A stretch of 48,234 bases of DNA from Clostridium yunnanense (GCF_016595795.1 NZ_JAENHN010000011.1:1-48234), one strand, 5' to 3'; positions 8,766 through 17,848 are shown, counted from the stretch's first letter. Notes: generated by a model not told the origin, from the sequence alone. Numbers and translations: made by a program.

Positions 8766-9585
8766 TGATATTTTTAAAAATGCAATTAAAGAAGATGCAC
8801 CCTATGGTGATATAACCACAATGGCTATAACTAATGAGTCAAAAAAATGCACTGCGGACTTAATAGTTAAAGAGGATGGAGTGATAGCTGGACTAGGCGT
8901 ATTTAAGAGAATTTTTGAAATTCTAGGACCTATTGAAATAGATTTTTATATCAAAGATGGTGAACCTGTAAAAAAGGGACAAGTAATCGCAAAACTTCAT
9001 GGTAAGTCTGATGTTATCTTAACAGGTGAAAGGGTGGCTTTGAATTTTCTTCAACGTATTAGTGGTATAGCCACTATAACAAAACAGTATGTTGATGAAA
9101 TTAAAGAAACCAATGCTAAGCTTTTGGATACAAGAAAAACTACACCAAATTTGAGAGTGTTTGAAAAATACGCTGTAAAAGTTGGAGGTGGAATTAATCA
9201 CAGATTGGGACTTAGCGACGGCGTACTTATAAAAGATAATCATATATCAGCTGCAGGGGGGATAAGTAAAGCTATTAATCTAGTAAAGGATGCTGTTCCC
9301 TTTGTGAGAAAAATAGAAGTTGAAGTTGAAGATTTGATTCAGCTACAAGAAGCCTTAGATGCAGGTGCAGATATAATAATGCTTGATAATATGAACATTG
9401 AAACTATGACGAAAGCAGTTCAGATTGTAAATAAAAGGGCTTTAACTGAGGCGTCTGGTAATATAACTTTAAATAATATAAGAACAGTTGCTATGACTGG
9501 AGTGGATTATATTTCTTCTGGAACGCTAACTCATTCATCAAATATTCTCGATTTAAGTCTTAAAAATTTAAAGCTTGAAGATTAG
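8746..9585 (+). CDS. nadC: Nicotinate-nucleotide pyrophosphorylase (quinolinate phosphoribosyltransferase)
   Basis: 279 aa. It converts quinolinate and PRPP into nicotinate mononucleotide, the last step of the three encoded here. Family motifs: EDAPYGDITT, GERVALNFLQRISGIAT, DTRKTTPNLR, KYAVKVGGGINHRLGLSDGV, IKDNH, EVEVE and IIMLDNM. The start lies inside the end of nadB, with AGGAGA 8 nt upstream on the mRNA. It closes the operon and is followed by terminator hairpins at 9604 and 9699. Confidence 0.96.
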   Translation: MNWSLYDDIFKNAIKEDAPYGDITTMAITNESKKCTADLIVKEDGVIAGLGVFKRIFEILGPIEIDFYIKDGEPVKKGQVIAKLHGKSDVILTGERVALNFLQRISGIATITKQYVDEIKETNAKLLDTRKTTPNLRVFEKYAVKVGGGINHRLGLSDGVLIKDNHISAAGGISKAINLVKDAVPFVRKIEVEVEDLIQLQEALDAGADIIMLDNMNIETMTKAVQIVNKRALTEASGNITLNNIRTVAMTGVDYISSGTLTHSSNILDLSLKNLKLED

Positions 9586-9603
9586 CGTTAAAAAATTATT
9601 AAT

Positions 9604-9643
9604 AAAAAAGTGACTTCAGAGATCTTCTTCAGCGAACTTTTTT
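9604..9643 (+). terminator. nadC: Terminator after nadC
   Basis: Arms AAAAAAGT (9604-9611) and ACTTTTTT (9636-9643) enclose a partly paired 24-nt interior. It lies 18 bp downstream of the nadC stop. Confidence 0.5.
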
Positions 9644-9698
9644 ACGTCTCTGCCTATACAAATAAATATAAGGAAAGTTTTACAGTTTCGATATAGTA

Positions 9699-9740
9699 AA
9701 AAGGCTTAAACCGATTATAACTAATTGGTTTAAGCCTTTT
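9699..9740. terminator. Strong 19-bp bidirectional terminator
   Basis: Arms 9699-9717 and 9722-9740 pair over 19 bp with a single G-T wobble and a 4-nt loop. A-rich and T-rich flanks allow function in both directions, between the convergent nad operon and the small membrane protein gene. Confidence 0.8.
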
Positions 9741-9745
9741 GCTTA

Positions 9746-9958
9746 TTATTTAATTAATTTACGACAACATAAAATTAAAAATACTATAACAACTATTGGA
9801 ATAAAAGCAAACATTAGATTAAGTCCTATGAAAACTAAAACTAATGTTCCGATAACAGCTCCAATTACTCCGAATACAGCTCCAAAGACAAACTTTGTTA
9901 AACTTATAATTAGCCCGAATCCTAATACAAGTACCATTAAAATAAATCCTAAAATCAT
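9746..9958 (-). CDS. Small hydrophobic membrane protein, function unknown
   Basis: 70 aa, almost entirely hydrophobic, with about two to three membrane segments (residues 1-25, 24-46, 47-64) and a basic CCRKLIK tail. The minus-strand ATG has GGTGAT just upstream. The middle is Gly/Val-rich (GAVFGVIGAVIGT), giving a glycine-zipper appearance. I do not recognise the family. Convergent with nadC and divergent from the MATE gene. Confidence 0.6.
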   Translation of the reverse strand: MILGFILMVLVLGFGLIISLTKFVFGAVFGVIGAVIGTLVLVFIGLNLMFAFIPIVVIVFLILCCRKLIK

Positions 9959-10287
9959 TTATATCACCATTCATTAAAATTTAGTTATAAATTATAGACT
10001 TTTATAGTGTACTACTTCGTAATAAGTAAACTTAAATTAGAGCGCTATTTGTTTATAACCATCCATATATTATATTAGCATATCTACTAATGTTATTATC
10101 GAAAATGACAGAAATTAAGGAAAATTTAAGAATAATAATATAGTAACATTCTTAACGATTTTAGACATGTTAACATCTTTGTAAAATAAAATATTTTTAA
10201 TAATAAAATTAATTGAATGAAGTACTAGAATAAGTTACCTAAGTTTGATAAAATTGATTATTGTAAAAAGCTTAGGGGGGCATATTA
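9959..10287. other. Divergent intergenic region
   Basis: About 330 bp of AT-rich sequence between two divergent genes. At 10011-10028 it carries TGTACTACTTCGTAATAA, which matches 17 of 18 bases of the left arm of the hairpin element at 17976-17993. No riboswitch recognised. Confidence 0.4.
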
Positions 10288-11643
10288 ATGAATACAGACA
10301 GCCGTAAAAAACTAATACTAAATGGTAGTATGTATAAGGTCATATTAACTTTATCACTACCTATAATGATAAGTAACCTAATACAAACATTGTATAATTT
10401 GGTTGATGGAATATGGGTAGGAAAGCTAGGCTCTGTGCAGTTTGCAGCAACATCTTTTGTTTGGCCGGTTATTTTTCTATTTATCTCAATAGGATCAGGA
10501 ATGTCTATTGCTGGAACTTCTTTATTATCACAGCTTATTGGAGCATCAAAATACGAGAAAGCATCAAAATATGCATCTCAATTGATCGTAATTTCAGTTA
10601 TATGCGCTGTTATTTTTTCAGCACTAGGATATTTAATAAGTCCTATAATAATAAAATTAATGGGGGCAAGTGGGGATTTAGCATACTATAGTAATATATT
10701 TCTAAAAATAACTTTCTTAGATATGCCTTTTACCTTTATATTCTTTAGCTTCAATGCAATAATGAATTCACAAGGTAATACTATGATGTCCACAATATTA
10801 AGTGGATGTAGTGTAATATTGAATGTAATTCTTGATCCTATACTAATTTTTAATCTTAATCTCGGAATGGCAGGGGCTCCTATTGCCACTTTAATTGCAA
10901 AGGCTGTGCTTGCATTTGTAGGTTTATATATACTTCATAAGTCTAAATCTGAAGTAAAACCTAATTTTAGGAATTTTAAGTTTGATATACGGTTAATAAA
11001 AAGAATTTTTAGAGTAGCTATTCCATCTGCAATAGGACAATCTGGTTCTGCTTTAGGATTTATAGTTATTAATGGATTTATAGCTTCTTATGGGACAGCT
11101 ACTATTGCTGCTTTTGGAATGGTAAATAGAATAACCTCCTTAATAATGCAACCGTCTATGGGTGTTGGAGCAGCTCTTACAGCTATTGTTGGACAAAACT
11201 TAGGTTCAGATAAAGTACATAGAGTAAAAGAAGCTTTTATTAAAGCAGTAAAGCTTACTATGACCTTTTCAATAATAGGCTGTATTATTATGATATGGCA
11301 GGACGAGCCTATTATTAACTTTTTTATTCAATCTAAGGATGACCCTTCAGTTATAACTCAAGGGATAACATATTTAATATACATTTCATTCTCAATGCCA
11401 TTGATGGGGTTATTTAGTATTTATCAAGGTATATTTCAAGGTGCAGGACACACTAAATATTCAATGAATATGGAAATAGGTAGACTTTGGCTTGTAAGAT
11501 TACCAATGATACTTCTGTTTAAATACATTACATCAGCTGGTCCTGTAGGAATATGGTTCTCTATGTCCTTTAGCAATTTAATTGTATGTATATATGCATA
11601 TATTGTATATAGAAAAGGGAAGTGGCAGAAGAAACAGATTTAA
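10288..11643 (+). CDS. MATE family multidrug/sodium efflux protein
   Basis: 451 aa with about 12 transmembrane helices. The N-terminal region LPIMISNLIQTLYNLVDGIWVG and the repeat-half PSAIGQSGSALGF...GMVNRITSLIMQPSMGVGAALTAIVGQNLGS are typical of MATE exporters, which use Na+ or H+ gradients to expel cationic compounds or metabolites. The ATG has TAGGGGGGC 6-14 nt upstream. The gene is a single transcription unit ended by the hairpin at 11677-11716. Substrate cannot be predicted. Confidence 0.93.
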   Translation: MNTDSRKKLILNGSMYKVILTLSLPIMISNLIQTLYNLVDGIWVGKLGSVQFAATSFVWPVIFLFISIGSGMSIAGTSLLSQLIGASKYEKASKYASQLIVISVICAVIFSALGYLISPIIIKLMGASGDLAYYSNIFLKITFLDMPFTFIFFSFNAIMNSQGNTMMSTILSGCSVILNVILDPILIFNLNLGMAGAPIATLIAKAVLAFVGLYILHKSKSEVKPNFRNFKFDIRLIKRIFRVAIPSAIGQSGSALGFIVINGFIASYGTATIAAFGMVNRITSLIMQPSMGVGAALTAIVGQNLGSDKVHRVKEAFIKAVKLTMTFSIIGCIIMIWQDEPIINFFIQSKDDPSVITQGITYLIYISFSMPLMGLFSIYQGIFQGAGHTKYSMNMEIGRLWLVRLPMILLFKYITSAGPVGIWFSMSFSNLIVCIYAYIVYRKGKWQKKQI

Positions 11644-11676
11644 TTAAAGCTTTATATAAAAATTTATTCTAAAATA

Positions 11677-11716
11677 ATTAAAGGTATTATAGGAAGAATC
11701 CTATAATACCTTTAAT
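11677..11716. terminator. Perfect 18-bp terminator between convergent genes
   Basis: Arms 11677-11694 and 11699-11716 are perfectly complementary around a 4-nt loop. The right arm overlaps the last codons and stop of the minus-strand kinase gene, so this coding end doubles as a terminator arm. Confidence 0.75.
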
Positions 11717-12261
11717 AGCTTTTCTATGTCATTTTGTACTTTCTCTGAACCAGAGTTGTCCACTATATGTATTCCTGGTACTTCTGGCTTTGAGAAATCT
11801 TGTCCACTTACGTACTCATCCCAATTTTCAAGTTTCCAAGTATCTCTGTCTGATGCTCTTTCTATCATTCTCTGATGACATACTTCAATATCACAATGTA
11901 CCCATACTTGTACAAGTTCAGCATCATGAGCTTTTAATTTTTCTTTTAAGTTATTTATGTATATTTCATCTCTAAATTCTTTAGCAAAAGGTGCATTTAC
12001 CATAACATGAGTGTTAAATGGAAGTGCTTCAAAAGCAATATCCATTATTGCTTCGTATTCAGCATTTCTTACGTATTCCTTAAAAAAAGCTGAATCTCTA
12101 TTATAAGGCTCATTTGCTGCTTTATATATCATTTTTGATAATGGAATTACAGTATCCTTGTCCAAATAAACTGGATTAGGCAGTCTTTTTGCTATTTCAT
12201 TAGCCACATAAGTTTTTCCACATGCTGGTGGAGATCCTATTAACATTAAATATTTCTTCAT
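11701..12261 (-). CDS. P-loop kinase-like NTPase (AAA_33/shikimate kinase-like)
   Basis: 186 aa. The Walker A motif GSPPACGKT at residues 9-17 is followed by VYLDKDTVIPL. Later, VWVHCDIEVCHQRMIERASDRDTWKLENWDEY resembles the lid and arginine region of small nucleotide or metabolite kinases. The substrate is unknown; relatives phosphorylate small molecules or carry no known function. The start ATG at 12261 has GGAAGGCGA upstream on the minus strand. It is a single gene, convergent with the MATE gene. Confidence 0.82.
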   Translation of the reverse strand: MKKYLMLIGSPPACGKTYVANEIAKRLPNPVYLDKDTVIPLSKMIYKAANEPYNRDSAFFKEYVRNAEYEAIMDIAFEALPFNTHVMVNAPFAKEFRDEIYINNLKEKLKAHDAELVQVWVHCDIEVCHQRMIERASDRDTWKLENWDEYVSGQDFSKPEVPGIHIVDNSGSEKVQNDIEKLLKVL

Positions 12262-12760
12262 TTGATCGCCTTCCTTATTTCGAATAATTAATAAATATAA
12301 AGTTAGATTAGTTAGTAGTGTTTATAAAGCTAATAGCTCTAAACCTAAGTCTATCTTAAAGCGTACTGGGTTTTGAGCAGAGGGTTAAATACAAACTCAA
12401 GTGTAATATATAGTCTTATAATTAAATATTGTATTTAGGTAAAATAAACATACTCAAAGCCTCTTCTGCAAACTGAGAAGAGGCTTAATCTTTACAATTA
12501 AGTTAGTATATTCATATACTTATAAACACACTATTGTTAATTATATCACAAGTATTGAAATGATAAAATAACTTTTGAAGAAAATTATTTGTTGTAATTT
12601 CTTATTTGTGAAAAATACATTATAATTAATTTACAAAAAACTATAAGAATAGGATATAGAAAGTATAATAAAAACTATTAAAACTATAAAACATTGATAA
12701 AAATAAGATAATAATTAAAATCTATCTATTTATAAAATTATATTAAAGAGGAGATATGTT
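12262..12760. other. Divergent intergenic region with an orphan hairpin
   Basis: About 500 bp between divergent genes. It contains an 11-bp perfect hairpin, arms 12457-12467 and 12476-12486, loop GCAAACTG, followed by AATCTTT. A terminator-like hairpin between divergent genes has no gene to terminate, so a short non-coding transcript is possible. No open frame is convincing. Confidence 0.45.
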
Positions 12761-13225
12761 ATGTTTAGAGAAATGAGAAGAAAAGATAGAGAAGTAGACA
12801 AAACAGAAGTAATAGAAATATTAAAAAATGGAGAATACGGGGTTTTAGCTACACTATCTGAAAATGGATACCCAGTAACAGTACCTTTAAGTTATGTATA
12901 TATTGATAATTATATATACTTCCATAGTGCTACAGATGGAGAGAAGCTTGATAATATACAAAGAAATAGTAATGTATCTTTTTGCGTTGTTTCTGACACT
13001 GAAGTTCTACCAGGTGAGTTTAGTACTAGATTTAAAAGTGTAGTCGCTTACGGACAAGCATCCCTAGTGACAGGAGAAATAAAGGAGAAGGTTTTATATA
13101 AGATTATCGAAAAATACTCCAAAGATTTTCTTGAACAAGGGAAGTTATATATAGAAAAAGCCAAGGATAGAACTAAGGTAGTTGGTATTGAGATAGTTAA
13201 AGTTACAGGAAAAGCTAGAAGATAA
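12761..13225 (+). CDS. Pyridoxamine 5'-phosphate oxidase-like flavin-binding protein
   Basis: 154 aa. MFREMRRKDREVDKTEVIEIL followed by GEYGVLATLSENGYPVTVPLSYVY and YFHSATDGEKLDNIQRNSNVSFCVV is the split-barrel FMN-binding fold of the Nim/PNPOx-like family. Members bind flavin or haem; some reduce nitroimidazoles, many have no known substrate. AGAGGAGATA precedes the ATG. Single gene ended by the hairpin at 13246. Confidence 0.88.
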   Translation: MFREMRRKDREVDKTEVIEILKNGEYGVLATLSENGYPVTVPLSYVYIDNYIYFHSATDGEKLDNIQRNSNVSFCVVSDTEVLPGEFSTRFKSVVAYGQASLVTGEIKEKVLYKIIEKYSKDFLEQGKLYIEKAKDRTKVVGIEIVKVTGKARR

Positions 13226-13245
13226 CTATAAGTTAATATTTAGGA

Positions 13246-13285
13246 GGCTATAACATTACTTAAATAGTGTTATAGCCTTTACTTT
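13246..13285 (+). terminator. Terminator after the PNPOx-like gene
   Basis: Arms GGCTATAACA (13246-13255) and TGTTATAGCC (13268-13277) are followed by TTTACTTTTTT. Confidence 0.8.
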
Positions 13286-13415
13286 TTTCTTTATTAGAAA
13301 ATAACTTCTTTTATATTTAAAATTTCATTATAATCTTTAATAACTGAGGGAGTTTGATTTATCAGCGAAATAGATATTTTAATATTTTATAAACGTTATA
13401 CAAGGGGGAAAGTAA

Positions 13416-14243
13416 ATGAAATATAAATTAATTGCAATAGATATGGATGGTACTTTTTTGAATGAAGAAAGACAAATCACAGAAAGAAACCTTAAAGCGG
13501 TAAAAAAGGCTGCAGAACTCGGCACTAAAGTGGTTATATCATCTGGAAGAATCCCATCTGCTTTGAAATATATTATAAAAGATATGCCCAAAAACCAACC
13601 TATTATAGCTTGCAACGGAAGTATAATTCTAGATCATAACCATAATGAAATAGCTTATGGCGCAATGAATAATCAATCATTAATCAATATGATTGATATA
13701 CTCAAAAAAGATTTCAAAGATACTTTTTTCAGTTTTTTTTCAGAGGATATTATTTATTCTGAGAAGCTTCACCCATTTGCTGAAAAATTTAATGAACACA
13801 ATTTAACCTTACCAGTTGAGTATAGGATGGAATTAAAAATGATAAGCGATGCTAGGACTTTTATACTGGGATCTAATCCAAGGATATCTAAATTTGAAAT
13901 CTACGATGATAACACAAATAATATAAATGCTATTAGAGATAGGTTTGAAAACTTGTTTGATATTGAAATAGTTTCATCTGGAATAAATGGAATAGAAATT
14001 ACTAATAAAGGATTAAGTAAGGGTAGCTCACTTGAAGTTTTGGCTAAACATTACGGATATTCTCTCGAGGAGTGTATTGCAGTTGGTAACGATGAAAATG
14101 ATATTGAAATGATATTGAAAGCAGGACTAGGAGTTGCTGTTTGTAACGCCAAAGATTATGTTAAATCAGTAGCAAACTATATAACTATAAGAGACAATGA
14201 TCACGATGCAATCTCAGAGGTTATAGAAAAGTTTGTGATATAA
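13416..14243 (+). CDS. Cof-type HAD-IIB hydrolase
   Basis: 275 aa. Motif I DMDGTFLN (residues 9-16), motif II VVISSGR and motif III/IV GNDENDIEMI place it in the Cof subfamily of haloacid-dehalogenase phosphatases, which act on sugar phosphates, flavin phosphates or PLP in the cytosol. A type IIB cap lies between motifs II and III. AAGGGGGAAAG precedes the ATG. The substrate is not predictable from sequence. Confidence 0.92.
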   Translation: MKYKLIAIDMDGTFLNEERQITERNLKAVKKAAELGTKVVISSGRIPSALKYIIKDMPKNQPIIACNGSIILDHNHNEIAYGAMNNQSLINMIDILKKDFKDTFFSFFSEDIIYSEKLHPFAEKFNEHNLTLPVEYRMELKMISDARTFILGSNPRISKFEIYDDNTNNINAIRDRFENLFDIEIVSSGINGIEITNKGLSKGSSLEVLAKHYGYSLEECIAVGNDENDIEMILKAGLGVAVCNAKDYVKSVANYITIRDNDHDAISEVIEKFVI

Positions 14244-14403
14244 ATTTATTAATTTAAGGAGTTTTTACACTAAAGATCTTTATTAAGTTAATTTATAATA
14301 AGTACATTTTAAAATATGAAAATATTTTTATAAAATAGTAAATAAATTCATTGATTTTTGTCCAAAATAAGTTAAATTATATTTTAGAAAGAAGGCAAAA
14401 TTA

Positions 14404-14931
14404 ATGAATTTTTTTATTTCTACAGGGTTTAATTTTATAATCTATTCTTTTCTTGGATGGATCATTGAAAACTTATACTGCTATCATTTGTTTAAGAGAT
14501 TCCAAGAAGATGGATTTTTATATGGGCCATATAAGCCTATGTATGGTTTTGCTTTTTCTATTCTAGTTTTGTTCAACGATTTTATACATAACAACATTAT
14601 ATTGGCAATGGTTATCTGTTTAATAATTCCTACCTTTATAGAATATTTAAGCGGGTATTATCTAAAAAAGTTTTTTAATAAGACTTATTGGGATTATTCG
14701 AATGAAATAGCAAATTATAATGGATTAGTATGTGCAAAGTTTTCGTTTTACTGGATGATATTGAGTTTACTTGGGATGTTTTTTATCCATCCTATAATAA
14801 ATAAGTTTTTTTTATTTTATAAAGATATTTCTTTTGTATTTATAATACTAATACTGTTGTCAATTTCAATGGATCTATTCATGACAATAGCAACATTATA
14901 TAAAGATAATAAACTTTTTAAAAAGTTTTAA
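14404..14931 (+). CDS. CmpB-type putative ABC transporter permease-like membrane protein
   Basis: 175 aa, about five transmembrane segments. FIIYSFLGWIIENLYC, DGFLYGPYKPMYGFAF, PTFIEYLSGYYLKKFF, YWDYSNEIANYNGLVCAKFSFYW follow the conserved order of the ABC_trans_CmpB (DUF1113-like) family found in Firmicutes. The permease name is historical; no ATPase partner is adjacent and the function is unknown. GAAAGAAGG lies upstream of the ATG. Stands alone. Confidence 0.82.
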   Translation: MNFFISTGFNFIIYSFLGWIIENLYCYHLFKRFQEDGFLYGPYKPMYGFAFSILVLFNDFIHNNIILAMVICLIIPTFIEYLSGYYLKKFFNKTYWDYSNEIANYNGLVCAKFSFYWMILSLLGMFFIHPIINKFFLFYKDISFVFIILILLSISMDLFMTIATLYKDNKLFKKF

Positions 14932-15096
14932 ATATTCCTATATAGTAAATATAATCTTTCAAAGAAAAACACATTAAATTCCGCTAGATATTAGAAATTA
15001 CTTATATAACTCCCTATTAATAAAAGGACATATAGTGATAAAAAAAGGGCAAAATACTTAAGGATAAATAATTTCAAATTAATAGGAGGGTGTTTT

Positions 15097-16002
15097 ATGA
15101 GAAAAAAGTTTATAGTTATTAGCTGCCTTCTATCGGCTGTAGTTATGTTTACTGGATGTACTGCTACTAAAAATAATACAACTGCCCAAAAGCCTAGAGG
15201 CACCTATAGTGCACCAAATAATCAGCTATGGAATAATAATGGAACAAATAACAAACTAGGTAATAATAATGGAACAAATAATACTAGTGGAATGGATAAC
15301 AATTCTGGTACAAAAGCACCTCAAACTCAAACAGCTCCAAACACTCCACCTTCAACACAACCTGTTCCTAATCAACAAGGAACACAAAATGGTGGAACAC
15401 AAAATGGAGCACAAAACGGAGCACAAAACGGAGCACAATATAATACGCAATCATCTGGAAATAATTCAAATGGAACAAATAGCAACGGCTATGGACCAAG
15501 TGGTAATGGCTCTGGCGGCTCTACAACAAATGGCGACGGCTCTGGAACAAATAAAGCTCAACCTAATCAAAGCAGCACTGGTGTACAATATATGTCAACA
15601 ATAGAAGCTGATATCTGGACGTATACAAATCAAGAAAGACAGAAAAATGGTTTAGCACCTCTTACTACAAATGCAACTGCTGCTAAATATGCTAGAAGTA
15701 AGAGCGAAGAAATGACTAGACTTAATTATTTTGAACACAAATCACCGGTAAACGGTTATATATCTGATATTGCTCAAAAGAATAATTGGAAATATTCATA
15801 TATAGGCGAGAATATTTATACAATGAGTTTTACAGGGCAAAGAGTGGAAGATGTAACAAGTGGTCAAAAAATTGTACAATCTTGGATGAATTCACCAGGA
15901 CATAGAGCTAATATACTAAATAAAAACTATACACAAATAGGCATAGGTGTTACATATGAGAACGGTAAGGTGATGGCAACACAAATATTCTATACACCTT
16001 AA
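15097..16002 (+). CDS. CAP/SCP-domain lipoprotein with low-complexity linker
   Basis: 301 aa. The N-terminus MRKKF plus a hydrophobic core and FTGC lipobox (Cys21) predicts lipid anchoring on the outer face of the membrane. Residues 22-160 are an Asn/Gly/Thr/Gln-rich linker with short direct repeats (NNNGTNN, QNGAQNGAQ). The C-terminal about 135 residues form a CAP domain: TNQERQKNGLAPL, YARSKSEEM, YFEHKSP, GENIY and SWMNSPGHRANILN. The same fold occurs in YkwD-like proteins of Firmicutes, often expressed around sporulation or in the cell wall; enzymatic activity is uncertain. TAGGAGGG precedes the ATG. The terminator at 16007 follows. Confidence 0.92.
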   Translation: MRKKFIVISCLLSAVVMFTGCTATKNNTTAQKPRGTYSAPNNQLWNNNGTNNKLGNNNGTNNTSGMDNNSGTKAPQTQTAPNTPPSTQPVPNQQGTQNGGTQNGAQNGAQNGAQYNTQSSGNNSNGTNSNGYGPSGNGSGGSTTNGDGSGTNKAQPNQSSTGVQYMSTIEADIWTYTNQERQKNGLAPLTTNATAAKYARSKSEEMTRLNYFEHKSPVNGYISDIAQKNNWKYSYIGENIYTMSFTGQRVEDVTSGQKIVQSWMNSPGHRANILNKNYTQIGIGVTYENGKVMATQIFYTP

Positions 16003-16006
16003 TATA

Positions 16007-16041
16007 AAAAAATCGCTGGAGTTATCTTTCAGCGATTTTTT
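16007..16041 (+). terminator. Terminator after the CAP lipoprotein gene
   Basis: Arms AAAAAATCGCTG (16007-16018) and CAGCGATTTTTT (16030-16041), perfect 12 bp, with the T-tract inside the stem. Confidence 0.85.
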
Positions 16042-16087
16042 GAGTAGAAACTTTTCAAAATGTATTAAATAAGAACTTCATAGTATT

Positions 16088-16480
16088 TTATTTTTGAAGC
16101 ATATAAATAAGCTGATCTAGTAGACTTTTTGTTTTTTTAATATTATCAATATAATCTGCAACGTGAGTGTTATAATATAACAAGCCAGCATCAGTTATAG
16201 AATATATCTTCTTACTTCTCTTATTGAGAAACTCATCACCTTCCCATTTACTTTTCACATAACCTCTAGTTTCCAAGTCGTACAAGGTATCATAAACCGT
16301 GCTTGATGATACTGGCAGTGGGAGATTGTTATTTACAAAAGCTTCTCTAAAATCTTCTAGAATTCTATTGCCAAAAACTTCTTTACCTTTAGCTAATTCC
16401 TTCAATATATAAAAAATATATATCTGTTTTATGTTTACAACATTTCTTGGTGCAACCATCCTATTACGGCTCTGTGACAT
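16088..16480 (-). CDS. PadR-family transcriptional regulator
   Basis: 130 aa. The winged-helix order of PadR is visible: YIFYILKELAKGKEVFGNRILEDFREAF, then LPLPVSSSTVYDTLYDLETRGYVKSKW and KKIYSITDAGLLYYNTH. A short C-terminal helix for dimerisation follows. GAGGTG precedes the ATG on the minus strand. PadR repressors usually control a neighbouring exporter or membrane protein, but none is adjacent here; the nearest genes are the CAP lipoprotein (convergent) and the Cys-rich small protein (divergent). The target is unknown. Confidence 0.9.
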   Translation of the reverse strand: MSQSRNRMVAPRNVVNIKQIYIFYILKELAKGKEVFGNRILEDFREAFVNNNLPLPVSSSTVYDTLYDLETRGYVKSKWEGDEFLNKRSKKIYSITDAGLLYYNTHVADYIDNIKKTKSLLDQLIYMLQK

Positions 16481-16783
16481 AAAAACACCTCATTTCAATA
16501 ATACTAATTATAAAACATATGTACGCCTTTATCAATATAACCATTTTTATATGATTTATTTTATGTTTTTATATTATTGTATTTCTAACTTAATTTTAAA
16601 TTTATGAATAAAAAAAGCTCTACAACCTGTAATTCTCGAACAATTAATAATTGAATTTTAAGCTAAGAACTCTATAAATATGATATTCCTATGAAAACAG
16701 TATTTAAAATAATATTAAAATCACTGTCAATTTATAACATAATTGAATACTATGTACTATACAAAAGAGATGGGGTGATTAAC

Positions 16784-16990
16784 TTGTCAAGAAGACACGG
16801 ATGTTGCTGTGGAGGCAATAATTGCTGTAGAAATAACTGTTGTGGTAATAACTGCTGTGGCAATGGATTCAATTATGGCCCAATGGGATGTGGTGCTGGA
16901 TTTAATAATTGTGGCTGTGGCGGTGGTTTTGGTAATTACTACAATAATCCATTATTTTTATTATTATTGTTAGGTTCATTCCGCTGCTAG
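16784..16990 (+). CDS. Small Cys/Gly/Asn-rich protein, possible spore-surface component
   Basis: 68 aa from the TTG at 16784, chosen because GGGGTGA sits 5 nt upstream. A longer frame from 16691 starts without a site and has ordinary composition there. The protein has CC pairs repeated in a GNNCC pattern, a CGAGF/GCGGGFGN segment and a hydrophobic tail NNPLFLLLLLGSFRC. Cysteine makes up about one residue in four to five. Composition resembles Cys-rich coat or exosporium proteins of spore formers, a resemblance not a homology claim. Followed immediately by a terminator. Confidence 0.72.
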   Translation: MSRRHGCCCGGNNCCRNNCCGNNCCGNGFNYGPMGCGAGFNNCGCGGGFGNYYNNPLFLLLLLGSFRC

Positions 16991-16991
16991 T

Positions 16992-17021
16992 AAAAGGCCA
17001 TAGGCATTTGCCTATGGCTTT
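16992..17021. terminator. Terminator after the Cys-rich gene
   Basis: GCCATAGGCA (16997-17006) and TGCCTATGGC (17009-17018) form a tight hairpin followed by TTTAATT. It also lies just beyond the stop of the convergent minus-strand gene at 17030. Confidence 0.75.
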
Positions 17022-17029
17022 AATTACAA

Positions 17030-17848
17030 TTATAGAGATTCATAAACTTTCTTTAGCAATAACGCATCGTTTTCTAATATAGGACTTTCACAAATGATAC
17101 ATCCCTTTACATTAAAGTTCACAAATGCTTTTAAGCAAGCTTTATAGTTAAAATCACTTTCTTCAAATGGTAAGTGATTTTTTTCACCTTTAACTGTGTA
17201 TGCAATTCCTGAAAGGTGTATATGCATATCTTTTATTGCTTCTTCACCAAGTTCAGTTCCTATAAGATCTAGGACTTTTGCAAAATCATCATAGTCCTTT
17301 AATATACCATTACCTCTTGCGTGAACATGAGAAAAGTCAACGCATATTTTACAGGTGGGTATATCCTTACAAAGCCTTACAAGCTCATCGTAAGAACCAA
17401 ATTGAGTGGGTTTTCCTGTTGTCTCAAGTCTAAAATCTACACCTTCATATGATAAGTTTTCAAGTTCTTCCTTTATATTATTAAAAGCCTCTTCATTGGT
17501 AGAATCTAAATAATACCCAGGATGAAACACAAGGCTTCTTCCTCCTACTTTTTTCAGTGCGTTTGCGCCATTTTCTATTCTTTCCTTTGACTTCTCTCTT
17601 TTCTCTTCTTCTATAGCATTTAAGTTTATAAAATATGATCCGTGAGCAGATAAGTAAAAGTTTTTTTCATTTTTTATATCTAGAATAGATTGTCTATTTT
17701 TTTCAGTTACGTTAATTGAACGCACAAAAGGTAGTTCCATTGCGTCAAGTCCTAATGAATGAAGATATTCTATCCCAGACTTGTAAGTGAATTTATTTTT
17801 ACCATCACCAATGGGCAAACCTGAGATTCCAAATAATAATTTTTCCAT
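17030..17848 (-). CDS. Endonuclease IV-like TIM-barrel protein
   Basis: 272 aa. The order of metal-binding motifs matches the AP endonuclease IV/xylose-isomerase-like barrel: SAHGSYFINL, VFHPG, RLETTGKPTQFG, CVDFSHVHARGNG, MHIHLSG, and a terminal ESP. Members hydrolyse abasic sites using three zinc ions. Sequence is diverged from E. coli Nfo (for instance ETTGK in place of ETMAG), so repair activity is likely but not certain. The ATG at 17848 has a weak GAAAGGA upstream. It faces the Cys-rich gene convergently. Confidence 0.8.
   Translation of the reverse strand: MEKLLFGISGLPIGDGKNKFTYKSGIEYLHSLGLDAMELPFVRSINVTEKNRQSILDIKNEKNFYLSAHGSYFINLNAIEEEKREKSKERIENGANALKKVGGRSLVFHPGYYLDSTNEEAFNNIKEELENLSYEGVDFRLETTGKPTQFGSYDELVRLCKDIPTCKICVDFSHVHARGNGILKDYDDFAKVLDLIGTELGEEAIKDMHIHLSGIAYTVKGEKNHLPFEESDFNYKACLKAFVNFNVKGCIICESPILENDALLLKKVYESL

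Noticed and set aside
10413-10691. 92-residue frame inside the MATE gene
   Set aside because: An overlapping frame of a clearly real coding region, without its own start signals.
15269-15604. 111-residue frame inside the CAP lipoprotein gene
   Set aside because: It arises from the low-complexity linker read in another frame; its Glu-His-Lys repeats mirror the repeated codons.
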